Positions 1 through 8,373 are shown, counted from the first letter of the stretch. The stretch: DNA of 40,022 bases from Candidatus Brockarchaeota archaeon (GCA_017601145.1 JAFNIV010000015.1:1-40022), one strand, 5' to 3'. Notes: generated by a model from the letters alone, not told the origin. A program made the numbers and translations.

Positions 1-154
1 AGAGACGCCTGCTGAGGGCAAGACCTCCGTAACCCACCTTCCACACGGGTTCCTCGAAACGGCCTCACTTGCCGAGGCCTCCGCTGTGGGTGAGTGGAGA
101 TCGAGTCTGTCCGTGGAAGCAGGAAGCCCCTTGCGAAAGCTAGTGGTAGTTCAC
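1..154 (+). mobile_element. 3' (right) end of an IS200/IS605-family tnpB-type element, cut by window edge
   Basis: This GC-rich block sits in AT-rich DNA and ends in an imperfect terminal hairpin (about 127-146) followed by GTAGTTCAC, the usual right end of archaeal IS605/IS1341-type elements. It is repeated in inverted orientation at 22177-22330 with 148 of 154 bases identical, which fixes its right boundary at 154. The 5' part would lie outside the window, so I cannot say whether an intact tnpB is attached. Visible pairings include 61-66 with 74-79, 32-37 with 86-91, and 38-44 with 113-119. The last two interlock as a pseudoknot, as expected for the omega/reRNA scaffold made from tnpB 3' ends. 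Family assignment is fairly sure; RNA function is inferred. Confidence 0.75.
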
Positions 155-554
155 TAGTTAACACCTTACCGATTTTTTTAGAAGTTTTTTATGAATTACA
201 CAATGCTCATTACTCTTTACCTTAAAACCTTTAGTTAAGAAGGATAAAAGAAGAAATATAAGCGAAATTGTATTACGCCTGATTAGGAAAGAGGTGTTAT
301 GAGCTTAAGAATTTAATAATGAGACTAATACAAAAAGATAGCATAAAATATTCTAAAAGTGCTATTCTATAAAGTCAAAGAAAAAGTTGTTAGACTGTTG
401 GACATAGCTCTTGTTTTTAAGATAAGCTTCTTGTAAAAGTATCATACGCTTGTCATGAAGCAAGAAGCTCTCTAGATAAGAAAAGGTAGCTCACAACTAC
501 CGATTGCTACAAAAATTTAAATAAGCATTGCTAAAATAGCCCTAGACCTGTAAA
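155..554. other. Intergenic stretch, no gene seen
   Basis: No convincing coding frame or RNA gene is visible. There is a small perfect hairpin (485-489 with 497-501) and a TATA-like site at 516-523 serving the next gene. The stretch starts immediately after the IS605-type right end. Confidence 0.5.
516..523 (+). promoter_or_regulatory. TATA box for the HAD phosphatase gene
   Basis: TTTAAATA lies about 35 bases before the ATG at 555, giving a predicted transcript start only a few bases upstream of the start codon. No GGTGA-type site precedes the ATG, consistent with leaderless or near-leaderless transcription. Confidence 0.5.
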
Positions 555-1361
555 ATGAAAGTAGACCAAATAATAATGGATTTAGATGGGTGCGTTTATC
601 TGGGAGATCACCCTATAAATGGTTCTCCTCAGGCGATAAAAAAGCTAAGAGACAAAGGAGTAAAAATAAGGTTCTTGACAAACAACGCAACAAAAACGAG
701 AGAAGATTATAAAAATAAATTGAGTAAGATGGGTATCCCTGTTGAAAGCAATGACATTTTAACTTCTGGCAGTGCAACAGCAATTTACTTAAAAAAGAAG
801 TTTGGAGAAACAAATATATACCCAATTGGAGGTAAAGCTTTAATAGAAGAACTTTCAAGAGAAGGACATAAAATAGTGGAATGGAATAAAGCAGATTTTG
901 TAGTTGTATGCTTAGATTTCGATATAAATTATGATAAGCTTCTTAATGCTACTAGGGCTGTAATGACTGGAGCGAAATTAATTGCTACTAATAGAGATCC
1001 CACAGTACCTTCTGAAAATGGATTTATGCCTGGAGCTGGAGCAATAGTTTCAGCAATAGAGTGTGCTACAGGTACTAAAGCATTCTTAGTAGGAAAACCT
1101 TCAAAAGTAATCTTAGAAATAGCTTCTTCTTACTGGAATTTTAAAGACAATGTCGTAATGATAGTTGGTGATAGGTTAGATACGGACATTTTAGCTGGAA
1201 ACGAAATGAACTGGATAACCGTTCTTGTTCTTTCGGGGGCTACAAAAATTGACGATCTGAAAAAAGAAAATGGACAAAAGATGAAGCCGAAAGTTATTGT
1301 CAGAGATTTGCTAGACTTAGCGAATAGATGGGATGAAATTCTTAAAAATTTAGGTGAGTAA
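555..1361 (+). CDS. HAD-superfamily IIA phosphatase (NagD / 4-nitrophenylphosphatase type)
   Basis: Soluble 268-residue phosphohydrolase of the HAD IIA subfamily. The nucleophile motif DLDGCVY carries D9 and D11. Motif II is TNNAT near residue 43, the motif III lysine is in GKPSK, and motif IV is GDRLDTDI near residue 205. The length is normal for the family. Members hydrolyse small phosphoesters (phosphoglycolate, sugar or nucleoside phosphates) with Mg2+; the substrate cannot be read from sequence. The stop is two bases before the TTG start of an acylphosphatase, so the two are probably co-transcribed, giving a pair of small phosphate-ester hydrolases. Confidence 0.9.
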   Translation: MKVDQIIMDLDGCVYLGDHPINGSPQAIKKLRDKGVKIRFLTNNATKTREDYKNKLSKMGIPVESNDILTSGSATAIYLKKKFGETNIYPIGGKALIEELSREGHKIVEWNKADFVVVCLDFDINYDKLLNATRAVMTGAKLIATNRDPTVPSENGFMPGAGAIVSAIECATGTKAFLVGKPSKVILEIASSYWNFKDNVVMIVGDRLDTDILAGNEMNWITVLVLSGATKIDDLKKENGQKMKPKVIVRDLLDLANRWDEILKNLGE

Positions 1362-1363
1362 AG

Positions 1364-1639
1364 TTGGGCTATATAAGAGTAAGAATGAAGGTCTATGGGA
1401 GAGTTCAAGGTGTTTTCTTTAGGCAGTCTGCAGCTGTAGTTGCAAGCAAGCTTGGAGTTTTTGGGTATATACAAAATTTAGAAGATGGATCCGTTGAAGC
1501 TGTTTATGAGGGCAATGAAGAAGCCGTAAAAAAAATGGTTGAGTGGACTAAGAAAGGCCCTCCTACTGCAAAAGTTACCTCTTATAGGATAATTTACGAG
1601 CCTTATAAGGGTGAATTTAAAAGCTTTGAAACAATGTAA
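1364..1639 (+). CDS. acyP: Acylphosphatase
   Basis: A 91-residue acylphosphatase that hydrolyses carboxyl-phosphate bonds such as acetyl phosphate or 1,3-bisphosphoglycerate. The signature GRVQGVFFRQ contains the catalytic arginine (R20), and the second catalytic residue is N38 in GYIQNLEDG. Length matches the 90-100 residue family. The start is TTG: a GGTGA Shine-Dalgarno at 1353-1357, inside the end of the upstream gene, sits six bases before it, and no ATG fits as well. It is the second gene of a two-gene operon with the HAD phosphatase. Confidence 0.93.
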   Translation: MGYIRVRMKVYGRVQGVFFRQSAAVVASKLGVFGYIQNLEDGSVEAVYEGNEEAVKKMVEWTKKGPPTAKVTSYRIIYEPYKGEFKSFETM

Positions 1640-1693
1640 AACTAAAATTCTTTTTCAAAGAATGACTTTCTCAGACGCACTGGTAATAAACAT

Positions 1694-2518
1694 TCAAAGA
1701 CGTATAGAAGATAGTTTATCATCATTTAGCACTAATGCTCCAGGTTTTATACCGTAGTATCTACAGCTAAAAACTACATATAACTTTCCACCCATCTCTA
1801 TGGAGACGCCGTTTGCTCTAGGTTCGTGACTTCGTATGAGTGCTTTAAGTTTGTTTTCTTCAAGGAATTTATCTAAGACATCTTTTCCAAAGTAATATAT
1901 ACCTGGGCCTCTATCACTAGACTCAAAACCTTCAATAAAGTCTATTGGATCGTTCCACAAAATTTCCATTGCCATTCCTCTTGGGTTTGTCTCGCCTTTT
2001 TCAAGCTCTCTTATGTTATCTAAGCTATTTAGGTTTCTCGCTAAGCCACCATGTAAGGCTATAAATTTCTTGTTTACTACTACAGCATAAGGTAAGCTAG
2101 AAAACAATTTCATATAAAGCTCATAAAATCCTAAGCCATATCTCTTTATAACCTCTCTTAAAAATCCATAAGCTTTATTCATCTCCTCTGTTTCATGGTT
2201 TCCTCTTAGAAGGATTACCTCGCTCCTTTTCTCTAGTTTCTTACTAATTAAGAAGTTTATGTTTTCAATCTGGTACTCCCCTCTGTCTACATAATCTCCT
2301 AAAAATATCATTTTATAACCTGCATTCTCATACTTACTGAAAGCTGAAAGTGTTGAACTTAAGTCACCATGGGTGTCTCCAACAAAAACTACTTTTTCGG
2401 CTTCAACTTCTATTAGGTTTTGCTCTTTTTCCAGAATTGCCGTTACTTCTTTTATATTTCTTTCAACCTCCTCTTTTGATTGATTCTTTATTTTTTCAGC
2501 AGTTTCCAAAGCAATCAA
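1694..2518 (-). CDS. PPP-family serine/threonine protein phosphatase
   Basis: Metallophosphatase of the PPP family (PP1-arch type), 274 residues, soluble. All metal-binding motifs are present in order: GDTHGD (47-52), GDYVDRG (74-80), RGNHE (105-109), HGG (156-158) and a late RSHE near residue 230, where PP1/PP2A also have a histidine. It should remove phosphate from Ser/Thr in proteins; no kinase gene lies nearby. The start read here is TTG. A T-rich TATA-like site about 2534-2541 upstream would place the transcript start close to that codon, so it is probably a leaderless single gene. It is convergent with acyP. Confidence 0.9.
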   Translation of the reverse strand: MIALETAEKIKNQSKEEVERNIKEVTAILEKEQNLIEVEAEKVVFVGDTHGDLSSTLSAFSKYENAGYKMIFLGDYVDRGEYQIENINFLISKKLEKRSEVILLRGNHETEEMNKAYGFLREVIKRYGLGFYELYMKLFSSLPYAVVVNKKFIALHGGLARNLNSLDNIRELEKGETNPRGMAMEILWNDPIDFIEGFESSDRGPGIYYFGKDVLDKFLEENKLKALIRSHEPRANGVSIEMGGKLYVVFSCRYYGIKPGALVLNDDKLSSIRL

Positions 2519-2710
2519 GTCTCAAAAGAAAGTAAATAAAAGCTTTATGTTGAAGAAAAGACTTTATTAAATTGTGCTTCATTAATTGCTAAACCCTAAA
2601 AAAGTTTAGCGAAAATCAATAAATTTTTAACATTTCAAGAGTTTTAAAGTACCACGTACAAAAGTAAGTTTTCTAACTACAAGACTACAAAAATGAATAG
2701 AAAATTAAAG

Positions 2711-2977
2711 CTAGTAAGGAAAAGTCGTTTTGAATCTTTTCAAAACTAATTTAGTCTCAGTATTTTCTATGCCTTTCATACTCCTTAGATTTCTAAGAAA
2801 TTCACTTAGTTCTTCGATATCGATAAAGCTTCCCATGACAAAAATTAAGTTCTCTTCGAGAATAAAAATTTCTTCAACGTTCTTGTTCTTTTTTATATCT
2901 GAAACTAAACTTGGAGCATCCTTCTCATTTATCTTCAAAAAAATTATTGCTTGCATCTTTATTCCACTTGAACTCAC
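2711..2977 (-). CDS. Stand-alone Lrp/AsnC-type RAM (ligand-binding) domain protein
   Basis: Small protein (about 81-88 residues) made only of the beta-alpha-beta-beta-alpha-beta RAM domain that binds amino acids in Lrp/AsnC regulators; the N-terminal helix-turn-helix is absent. Two starts are possible: GTG at 2977 or ATG at 2956. The ATG begins directly at the first strand (MQAIIFLKI) and I slightly prefer it. A TATA box at 3006-3014 fits either. Such proteins typically form ring-like oligomers and may act as amino-acid sensors or partners of full-length Lrp proteins. A second, different RAM-only gene lies 219 bases upstream on the same strand. Confidence 0.75.
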   Translation of the reverse strand: MSSSGIKMQAIIFLKINEKDAPSLVSDIKKNKNVEEIFILEENLIFVMGSFIDIEELSEFLRNLRSMKGIENTETKLVLKRFKTTFPY

Positions 2978-3005
2978 ACAAGCTATTTCTTACAAGAATC
3001 TGTCT

Positions 3006-3014
3006 CTATATAAG
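3006..3014 (-). promoter_or_regulatory. TATA box for the first RAM-only gene
   Basis: Minus-strand CTTATATAG predicts a transcript start near 2985, leaving a leader of about 8 bases to the GTG at 2977 or about 29 bases to the ATG at 2956. Confidence 0.5.
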
Positions 3015-3195
3015 TTTTAACTTTATCGGCAAGTGGCATTCTTAGAGCGAAAAATATTTGATTGTCGTCTATACTAGAGTAAAAAAATATGAAGTAGAAT
3101 ATCTATTGCCTTCTAGATAAACTTCTTTAAAAATCCACACTTATAAATTAAAGCAAGAGACTCTCTAGATAGGGATAACAATTAACGATTGTGCT

Positions 3196-3417
3196 CTAGC
3201 CAACAACCTTCAAAACTCTAACTTCTTCAGCTTTGCCAGTTTCCCTTATCTTTTTTCTAACCCATTCTAAATTCTCGTCTGAACTAATGGAAAGAAGTAG
3301 TATTATGTCTTCTGGGCCTGTTACCATGTAAATTTCTTCAATTTCTTCTATTTCAAGCAATTTTTTTATTGTTTCTTCCCATCCTTCTCTATCCTTCAAT
3401 GTAACAATGTATTTCAT
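3196..3417 (-). CDS. Stand-alone Lrp/AsnC-type RAM domain protein (second copy)
   Basis: A 73-residue protein starting at ATG, again only the RAM fold, with the strand pattern MKYIVTLK, IEEIYMVTG, DIILLLSIS and a C-terminal VRVLKVV strand. GPEDIILLLSI corresponds to the conserved G-x-D-hydrophobic turn of Lrp ligand-binding domains. It is clearly diverged from the neighbouring RAM protein, so the pair is not a recent tandem duplication. Likely an amino-acid sensor or oligomerising partner; no DNA-binding part is present. Confidence 0.75.
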   Translation of the reverse strand: MKYIVTLKDREGWEETIKKLLEIEEIEEIYMVTGPEDIILLLSISSDENLEWVRKKIRETGKAEEVRVLKVVG

Positions 3418-3471
3418 CTATCGTTAAACTTAATTATTGAGTTTAAAAATATTCTCCCTACTCTTTTAGTT

Positions 3472-4086
3472 TTATTTCGTATTTAAGTAAACTTCAACAA
3501 CAGCTCCTCTTGGTGTTTTTTCCTTAAAAACCCTTGCAGAAAACGAATAAATCTTTGTTCTTGGGTCTAAGTATGCATCAGGGGGGAGATTGGCTTTTAA
3601 GCATGCATACTTAAGAAAAGTTTCAACATCCCAGTTTTCTTCAACTGGGACTTGAGGTAAAAGCAATCCTCTTCTTATTCCTCTTTCAACAATTAGTCCA
3701 TCCCTTCCAATCTTTATCAAATTCAGTAGGTCTTCTCTTCTTTCTACGTTTATTAGTTTTGGTGAGGTTAAGACACTGACTTCAACTATTATTTTTTCCA
3801 TCTCTTCCAACTCTACCGGAAGAAACCTGGGATCTTCAGTAGCTGCAGCTATAGCTGCTTCCACTAAAGCTTCAGAAAGTTTCATAATGGGTTCTGGATA
3901 ACCAATACATCCTCTAAGCTCTTCTCTTTCGTTCTCTTGTTTGTTTAGTGTTACAAAAACTCCAGAAGGTACATCTATTTCTTTAGGTATTTTCGCTTCT
4001 ACAATTTTACCACTTTTAAGGAATTCTTCAATAGCCCTTCTTGCTTCTCTAACTAATACTTCCCCTTGAAGCAAATTTAAGTCCAT
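3472..4086 (-). CDS. AMMECR1-domain protein
   Basis: AMMECR1 family protein of about 204 residues with the invariant LRGCIGY motif and the downstream AAIAAATEDPRF stretch that forms the conserved pocket. Biochemical function of the family is not settled. The frame stays open to an ATG at 4131, but I chose the internal ATG at 4086: a GAGGT site precedes it, and a TATA-like sequence at about 4137-4147 would start the transcript near 4117, downstream of the first ATG. Transcribed divergently from the aldolase gene; the roughly 150-base gap carries both promoters. Confidence 0.85.
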   Translation of the reverse strand: MDLNLLQGEVLVREARRAIEEFLKSGKIVEAKIPKEIDVPSGVFVTLNKQENEREELRGCIGYPEPIMKLSEALVEAAIAAATEDPRFLPVELEEMEKIIVEVSVLTSPKLINVERREDLLNLIKIGRDGLIVERGIRRGLLLPQVPVEENWDVETFLKYACLKANLPPDAYLDPRTKIYSFSARVFKEKTPRGAVVEVYLNTK

Positions 4087-4235
4087 TGATTTTCTACCTC
4101 TTTTTTCATTGTAATTAAAATCTTTGTACATTATAGGTTAAATAAACATTTCGTAAACTCTTTAGATTTTAAGATAAGGTTTCTCTAGAATAAACTTAAT
4201 TAACCTAAAGGCGATAAAGTTGTTGTGAGAGTGAG

Positions 4236-5066
4236 ATGGAAGCGACGTATACAGCTTCAGCTGTAGGCAAAAATATTAGACTTCAACGTATCTTGGGTAA
4301 AGGAACAGGAAAAGCTGTAGTTTTAGCTATGGACCATGGTATAGAGCATGGTCCAAAAGATTTTATTCAACCTCATCTAGATCCTAGAGTAATCATAGAC
4401 AAAGTCGTAAAAGCAGGTGTTGATGCAATAATGTTACCAAGAGGCTTAGCAAGATTAACCTGGAAAGTATGGGCAAATAAAACGGCCTTAATAGTTAAAG
4501 TTACTGGAAAGACAAGTCTTAGACCTTCAGATAAGCAGTTTACTCAAGACCCAATAGCAACCGTAAAGGATGCAGTTGCTTTGGGAGCAGATGGTGTTGC
4601 TGCTACCGTTTATTGGGGGGCCCCAGAAGAAGATGTAATGTTGAGACAATTTACAGAGATTGCAGCTGAATGTGAAACTTACGGTATGCCATTACTAAAC
4701 TTAGCTTATCCGAGGGGTCCACATATAGCTAAAAAAGAAGACGTAGAGATAGTAAGATATGCTGCAAGAGCTGCTGCTGAAGTTGGTGCTGACATAATAA
4801 AAACATATTGGACTGGTTCTGAAGAAACTTTTAGAGAAGTTGTACGTGCAACTCCAATTCCAGTTATGATGTCTGGAGGTACAAAAACTGAAACTCCTGA
4901 GCAGTTTTTAAGAGTAGTTAAGGGCGTAATGAATGCTGGCGGGGCTGGAGTTGTAGTAGGACGAAACGTATTCCAAAGAGAAAAGGCTACAGAAATGATG
5001 AGAGCAATACTAAAAATCGTTCATGAGGACGCTTCGGTAGAAGAAGCTTTAAAGCTTACAGAGTGA
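4236..5066 (+). CDS. Archaeal class I aldolase (FBP aldolase / ADH-synthase family)
   Basis: A 276-residue TIM-barrel Schiff-base aldolase of the archaeal DhnA/FbaB type. The lysine expected to form the Schiff base is K189 in ADIIKTYWTG, and the phosphate-binding end is MMSGGTK plus GVVVGRN. The family includes fructose-1,6-bisphosphate aldolase (glycolysis/gluconeogenesis) and 2-amino-3,7-dideoxy-D-threo-hept-6-ulosonate synthase (first step of archaeal shikimate-independent aromatic synthesis). The VVVGRN..Q and KIVHE ending resembles both, and no aromatic or glycolytic neighbour decides between them. A GTGAG stretch lies directly before the ATG. A T-rich tract follows the stop. Confidence 0.85.
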   Translation: MEATYTASAVGKNIRLQRILGKGTGKAVVLAMDHGIEHGPKDFIQPHLDPRVIIDKVVKAGVDAIMLPRGLARLTWKVWANKTALIVKVTGKTSLRPSDKQFTQDPIATVKDAVALGADGVAATVYWGAPEEDVMLRQFTEIAAECETYGMPLLNLAYPRGPHIAKKEDVEIVRYAARAAAEVGADIIKTYWTGSEETFREVVRATPIPVMMSGGTKTETPEQFLRVVKGVMNAGGAGVVVGRNVFQREKATEMMRAILKIVHEDASVEEALKLTE

Positions 5067-5087
5067 TTTTTTCTTTTTATTTTTTTA
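5067..5087 (+). terminator. T-rich terminator after the aldolase gene
   Basis: Three successive runs of five to seven T begin at the stop codon, the usual form of an archaeal intrinsic terminator. Confidence 0.6.
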
Positions 5088-5173
5088 TAGTCTAACTTTG
5101 TCAATAGGTAATAAGTTCTTAGTTTATGTTTATTTATTTTAGATTCATTAGTTTAAAATCGACATTTGAATTT

Positions 5174-5187
5174 GCTTAAATTTAAGC
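5174..5187. promoter_or_regulatory. Perfect 14-base palindrome, possible operator
   Basis: GCTTAAATTTAAGC is a perfect palindrome ending 17 bases before the TATA box (5204-5211) of the downstream gene, whose product carries a PadR-like DNA-binding domain. Placement suits autoregulation. It does not match the classical PadR consensus (ATGT-N8-ACAT), and AT-rich palindromes of this length occur by chance every several kilobases. Confidence 0.3.
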
Positions 5188-5203
5188 GAATTCTTTAGAA
5201 AAA

Positions 5204-5211
5204 TATATAAG
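5204..5211 (+). promoter_or_regulatory. TATA box for the threonine-synthase-like/PadR gene
   Basis: TATATAAG, a near-consensus archaeal TATA box, predicts a transcript start around 5232-5236 and a short leader containing an AGGT site before the ATG at 5248. Confidence 0.65.
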
Positions 5212-5247
5212 CATTAACTTACATATAGGTGATAAAGCAGGTTAAAG

Positions 5248-6669
5248 ATGGCAAAAATAGCTCATCTTAGATGTACTAACTGCGGAGAAACTTATGATTT
5301 TGATATTAATCTTAAGTTGTGTAAGAAATGTGGAAGTGGGCTTTCAGTCGAGCTAAACTACAGCGATAAATTCGAATACTTAGACTCTCAAATCGGGTTA
5401 TGGAAGTTTGCATCAATACTTCCAGAAGTTAAAGAAATTTTTAGAATTTCTCTTGGCGAAGGAAATACTGTGCTGCATAGGAGTAAAAGAATAGAAAATG
5501 AGTTAGGAATTAAAGAGTTATTTCTAAAAGATGAAACTGTGGAACCTACTGGTTCATATCTGGATAGAAGTTCTGCCCTCTTTATGTCGTTTGCGTTGAT
5601 GTATGGTATAAAAAGAATAATTACCTATTCGACAGGAAACCTTGGTGCCTCTTTATCTGCCTATTCTTCGAAATCAGGAATCAGTTTACAAGCATATGTA
5701 AAGCAAGGTATTGATCTTGGGAAACTTTATCAAATGATTGCATATGGCGCCAACGTAAGTGTAGTTGAAGCTTTTAAAGAACTAAAAAGTAAAGAAGGAG
5801 CTGTTGTAGTAACAGAGTATGATCCTTTAGTTAATGAAGCGAAAAAAACTATAATGAGCGAAGTGTTTCACCAACTTAACTTCAGACTTCCAGATTATGT
5901 AATAGTTCCAATGGGTGAAGGAGGTCTTGCTTATGCTACTTATAAGGCGCTAAATGAACTTAAATTTTTTTTAAAAAATATAAAAAACCCTAAAACAAGG
6001 ATAATAGGAGTCCAACCAGAAGGTTGTGCGCCGATCGTAAAAGCATATTTTAGAAGTTCAAGTGCAGTTGAACCAGAAATCACGCCTAAGACCAGAATTT
6101 TTGACTTAAACATTGCCGATCCAAAGTTCGGAAACGCTGCATTAAGAGTAATAAAAGAAACAGAAGGTATCGCAGTTTCAGTTAATGAGGAAGAAATTCT
6201 AGATGCTATAAGTTTCTTAGCAGAAAAAGAAGGACTACTTGCTGAACCAGCTGCAAGCTTAACAATAGCAGCACTAAAAAAATTAATTGAGCATAAAGAA
6301 ATAAAAAAAGAATCTACTGTAGTGTGCTTTATAACTGGAAGTGGCCTAAAGGATCCAAGAATTCTAAAAGAACTCGCTCTCCGAAAGTCAAACTTAGGGA
6401 CATTAATTGAAGAACTTAGTGGTGGAAAAACGTTAAGCTCTACAAAGGTGAAGATCTTAAAGATTCTATCTGAGAAGGATGCATATGGCTATCAAATTTG
6501 GAGAGAACTAAAAGAAAAGTACGAACTGAACATAAGGATTCCAACAGTTTATCAGCATTTACTTGATCTAATTAATGATGGCTATGTAAAAAAATCAGAG
6601 ACAATCACAACTTCTGGAAGAAAAAGAATATACTACAAATTAACAGATAGAGGAAAAGCTCTTATATGA
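5248..6669 (+). CDS. Threonine-synthase-like pseudoenzyme fused to a PadR-type winged helix
   Basis: A 473-residue three-part protein. Residues 1-30 form a zinc ribbon (C9, C12, C25, C28), as in many archaeal threonine synthases. Residues about 55-390 are a fold-type II PLP domain: LKDET..PTGS motif, STGN loop, a weak glycine-rich loop and a GSGLKDP ending. Residues about 395-473 are a winged helix with the PadR pattern LKILSEKDAYGYQIW, TVYQHL and a basic wing. The PLP-binding lysine of the PTGSFKDR motif is replaced: the gene reads PTGSYLDR, with L105 coded by CTG at 5560-5562, so normal PLP catalysis is not expected. I infer a ligand-sensing transcription regulator derived from threonine synthase. 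Annotation as a working ThrC would be wrong on this evidence. Confidence 0.8.
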   Translation: MAKIAHLRCTNCGETYDFDINLKLCKKCGSGLSVELNYSDKFEYLDSQIGLWKFASILPEVKEIFRISLGEGNTVLHRSKRIENELGIKELFLKDETVEPTGSYLDRSSALFMSFALMYGIKRIITYSTGNLGASLSAYSSKSGISLQAYVKQGIDLGKLYQMIAYGANVSVVEAFKELKSKEGAVVVTEYDPLVNEAKKTIMSEVFHQLNFRLPDYVIVPMGEGGLAYATYKALNELKFFLKNIKNPKTRIIGVQPEGCAPIVKAYFRSSSAVEPEITPKTRIFDLNIADPKFGNAALRVIKETEGIAVSVNEEEILDAISFLAEKEGLLAEPAASLTIAALKKLIEHKEIKKESTVVCFITGSGLKDPRILKELALRKSNLGTLIEELSGGKTLSSTKVKILKILSEKDAYGYQIWRELKEKYELNIRIPTVYQHLLDLINDGYVKKSETITTSGRKRIYYKLTDRGKALI

Positions 6670-7110
6670 AATGAGTTCTATATAGAAAGAAATTTACAAT
6701 AAAAATTGACAAGAAAGCCTAAAACTTTGGATCTAAGATGAAATGTTGAAGTCAATAGCTTATAATTGACATTCTCTTAAACTTTAGTCTGAGCTTCTAG
6801 GTTCTTGAGCTTAGCCTTTCATACAAGTTTTAAGCCATATAAAAGCAATCCTATACTAAGCATAGCTCACTTGCTAAAACTTCTGCTCTTCTTAGCAAGC
6901 CTTATTTCAATTTTTAGTACCTCGTTTAAAAAGAGATAATCAAAAACTAAAGTTCTAGGCTTTTTCGTCTACTTTTTGTAAGAGTTCTAAAATATAGCTC
7001 TCAATGCTCACTACAAGTATGAATAGAAGTTAAGAACTTAGAAGTCGATTCAGTCGCGAAGAATACTAGTAAAGTGAAAATAAACTAGTCTAAGTCAAAA
7101 AATTAGCTTA
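6670..7110. other. Intergenic stretch between convergent genes, nothing recognised
   Basis: About 440 AT-rich bases between convergent genes. All frames are broken by stops and no RNA gene, hairpin cluster or repeat with copy-number support is visible. Confidence 0.5.
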
Positions 7111-8373
7111 TTAATCTCTTATTTGGCCATTCCCATAAACTACATACTTAGTAGTGGTAAGCTCTCTTAAGCCCATTGGTCCTCTTGCATGTAACTTTTG
7201 AGTACTTATTCCAACTTCGGCTCCAAAACCAAATTGATTTCCATCTGTAAATCTAGTAGAAGCATTAACATATACTGTAGAGGCATCAACTAGCTTAGTA
7301 AAAAGTTTTGCATCTTCAATGTTCGAAGTAATTATAGCTTCTGAGTGCTTAGTTCCATATTTGTTGATATGTTCTATTGCCTCTTCCATTGAATCAACTA
7401 CTTTAATAGCTAATGTTAGGTCCATATACTCTTCATACCAATCTTCTTCTTTAGCTTCTTCAATGTCTTGTGCGATTTCAATTGTTTTAGGGCAGCCTTT
7501 AATTCTTACTTTATACTTCTCCAACGACTTAACTAAAAGTGGAATGAAACTTCTTGCAATTTTATTATGAACTAATACCTTTCTTACTGCGTTGCAAACT
7601 GTTGGTCTTTGTACTTTAGCATTTATTATTATTTTTATTGCCATATCAAAATCAGCATCATAATTAACAAATATATGGTTATTTCCTGCTCCTGTTTCAA
7701 TTACCGGAATCTTTGAGTTTTCTCTAACATACCTTATGAAATTAGCACTTCCTCTTGGAACAATTATATCTATATAGTCTTGAAGACCAAGCATAGCTTT
7801 TACTGCTTCTCTACTTGTGTTTTCAATAATTTGTATTGATTCTTCTGGTAAAAAATCAGAAATTGCTTTTCTCATTACTTTTACTATGGCGATGTTTGAG
7901 TTTATTGCTTCTTGTCCTCCCTTTAATACAACAGCATTTCCAGATTTAATAGCTATTCCTGCAACGTCCGAGGTAACGTTTGGTCTTGCTTCATAGATTA
8001 TTCCAATTACTCCAAATGGAACTCTAACTTTCAGTATTTCTAACCCATGCCTCGTTGTCCATCCTTCAATGACTTCTCCTACTGGATCGGGTAGGTTAGA
8101 AAGTTCCACTAAACTATTTGCCATTTCCCCAAGTCTTTCTTGGTTTAAAAGAAGCCTATCGATAAGAGGAACTTCTCCTAAAGTCATTCTTAACATTTTT
8201 ACATCCTTCTCATTTTCTTTCAAAATGTATTCTTTGTTTTCAATTATAGCAGTCGCAGCACTTCTTAGTGCTTTGTTCTTTGTTTCACTATTTACTGCTG
8301 CTAAAAGCTTAGAAGCTTCCTTAGCCTTTTTAGCCTTTAAAAGAACCTCTTCATAAACACTATCTAAACTCAT
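7111..8373 (-). CDS. proA: Gamma-glutamyl phosphate reductase
   Basis: A 420-residue aldehyde-dehydrogenase-fold enzyme that reduces gamma-glutamyl phosphate to glutamate semialdehyde with NADPH, the second step of proline synthesis. The catalytic cysteine is C260 in VQRPTVCNAVRK. PFGVIGIIYEARPNVTSD and the C-terminal RGPMGLRELTTTKYV are diagnostic for ProA. Full family length. It is downstream of proB on the same strand with a 45-base gap, so the two form a proBA operon. ProC is not in the window. Confidence 0.97.
   Translation of the reverse strand: MSLDSVYEEVLLKAKKAKEASKLLAAVNSETKNKALRSAATAIIENKEYILKENEKDVKMLRMTLGEVPLIDRLLLNQERLGEMANSLVELSNLPDPVGEVIEGWTTRHGLEILKVRVPFGVIGIIYEARPNVTSDVAGIAIKSGNAVVLKGGQEAINSNIAIVKVMRKAISDFLPEESIQIIENTSREAVKAMLGLQDYIDIIVPRGSANFIRYVRENSKIPVIETGAGNNHIFVNYDADFDMAIKIIINAKVQRPTVCNAVRKVLVHNKIARSFIPLLVKSLEKYKVRIKGCPKTIEIAQDIEEAKEEDWYEEYMDLTLAIKVVDSMEEAIEHINKYGTKHSEAIITSNIEDAKLFTKLVDASTVYVNASTRFTDGNQFGFGAEVGISTQKLHARGPMGLRELTTTKYVVYGNGQIRD

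Noticed and set aside
613-858. Minus-strand frame inside the HAD phosphatase gene, and similar frames antisense to proA, proB, the ABC permease and the M28-FtsX gene
   Set aside because: These are antisense or out-of-frame shadows of well-supported genes, with no family features of their own.
5248-6669. Simple annotation as active threonine synthase
   Set aside because: The PLP lysine is absent and a DNA-binding domain is fused, so normal catalysis is not supported.
6705-6718. A 14-base word (ATTGACAAGAAAGC) recurring near 24840, with a looser match near 39604, resembling remnants of one gene
   Set aside because: In AT-rich DNA of this length several 14-base repeats are expected by chance, and the flanking similarity fades or is broken by stops at random frequency.
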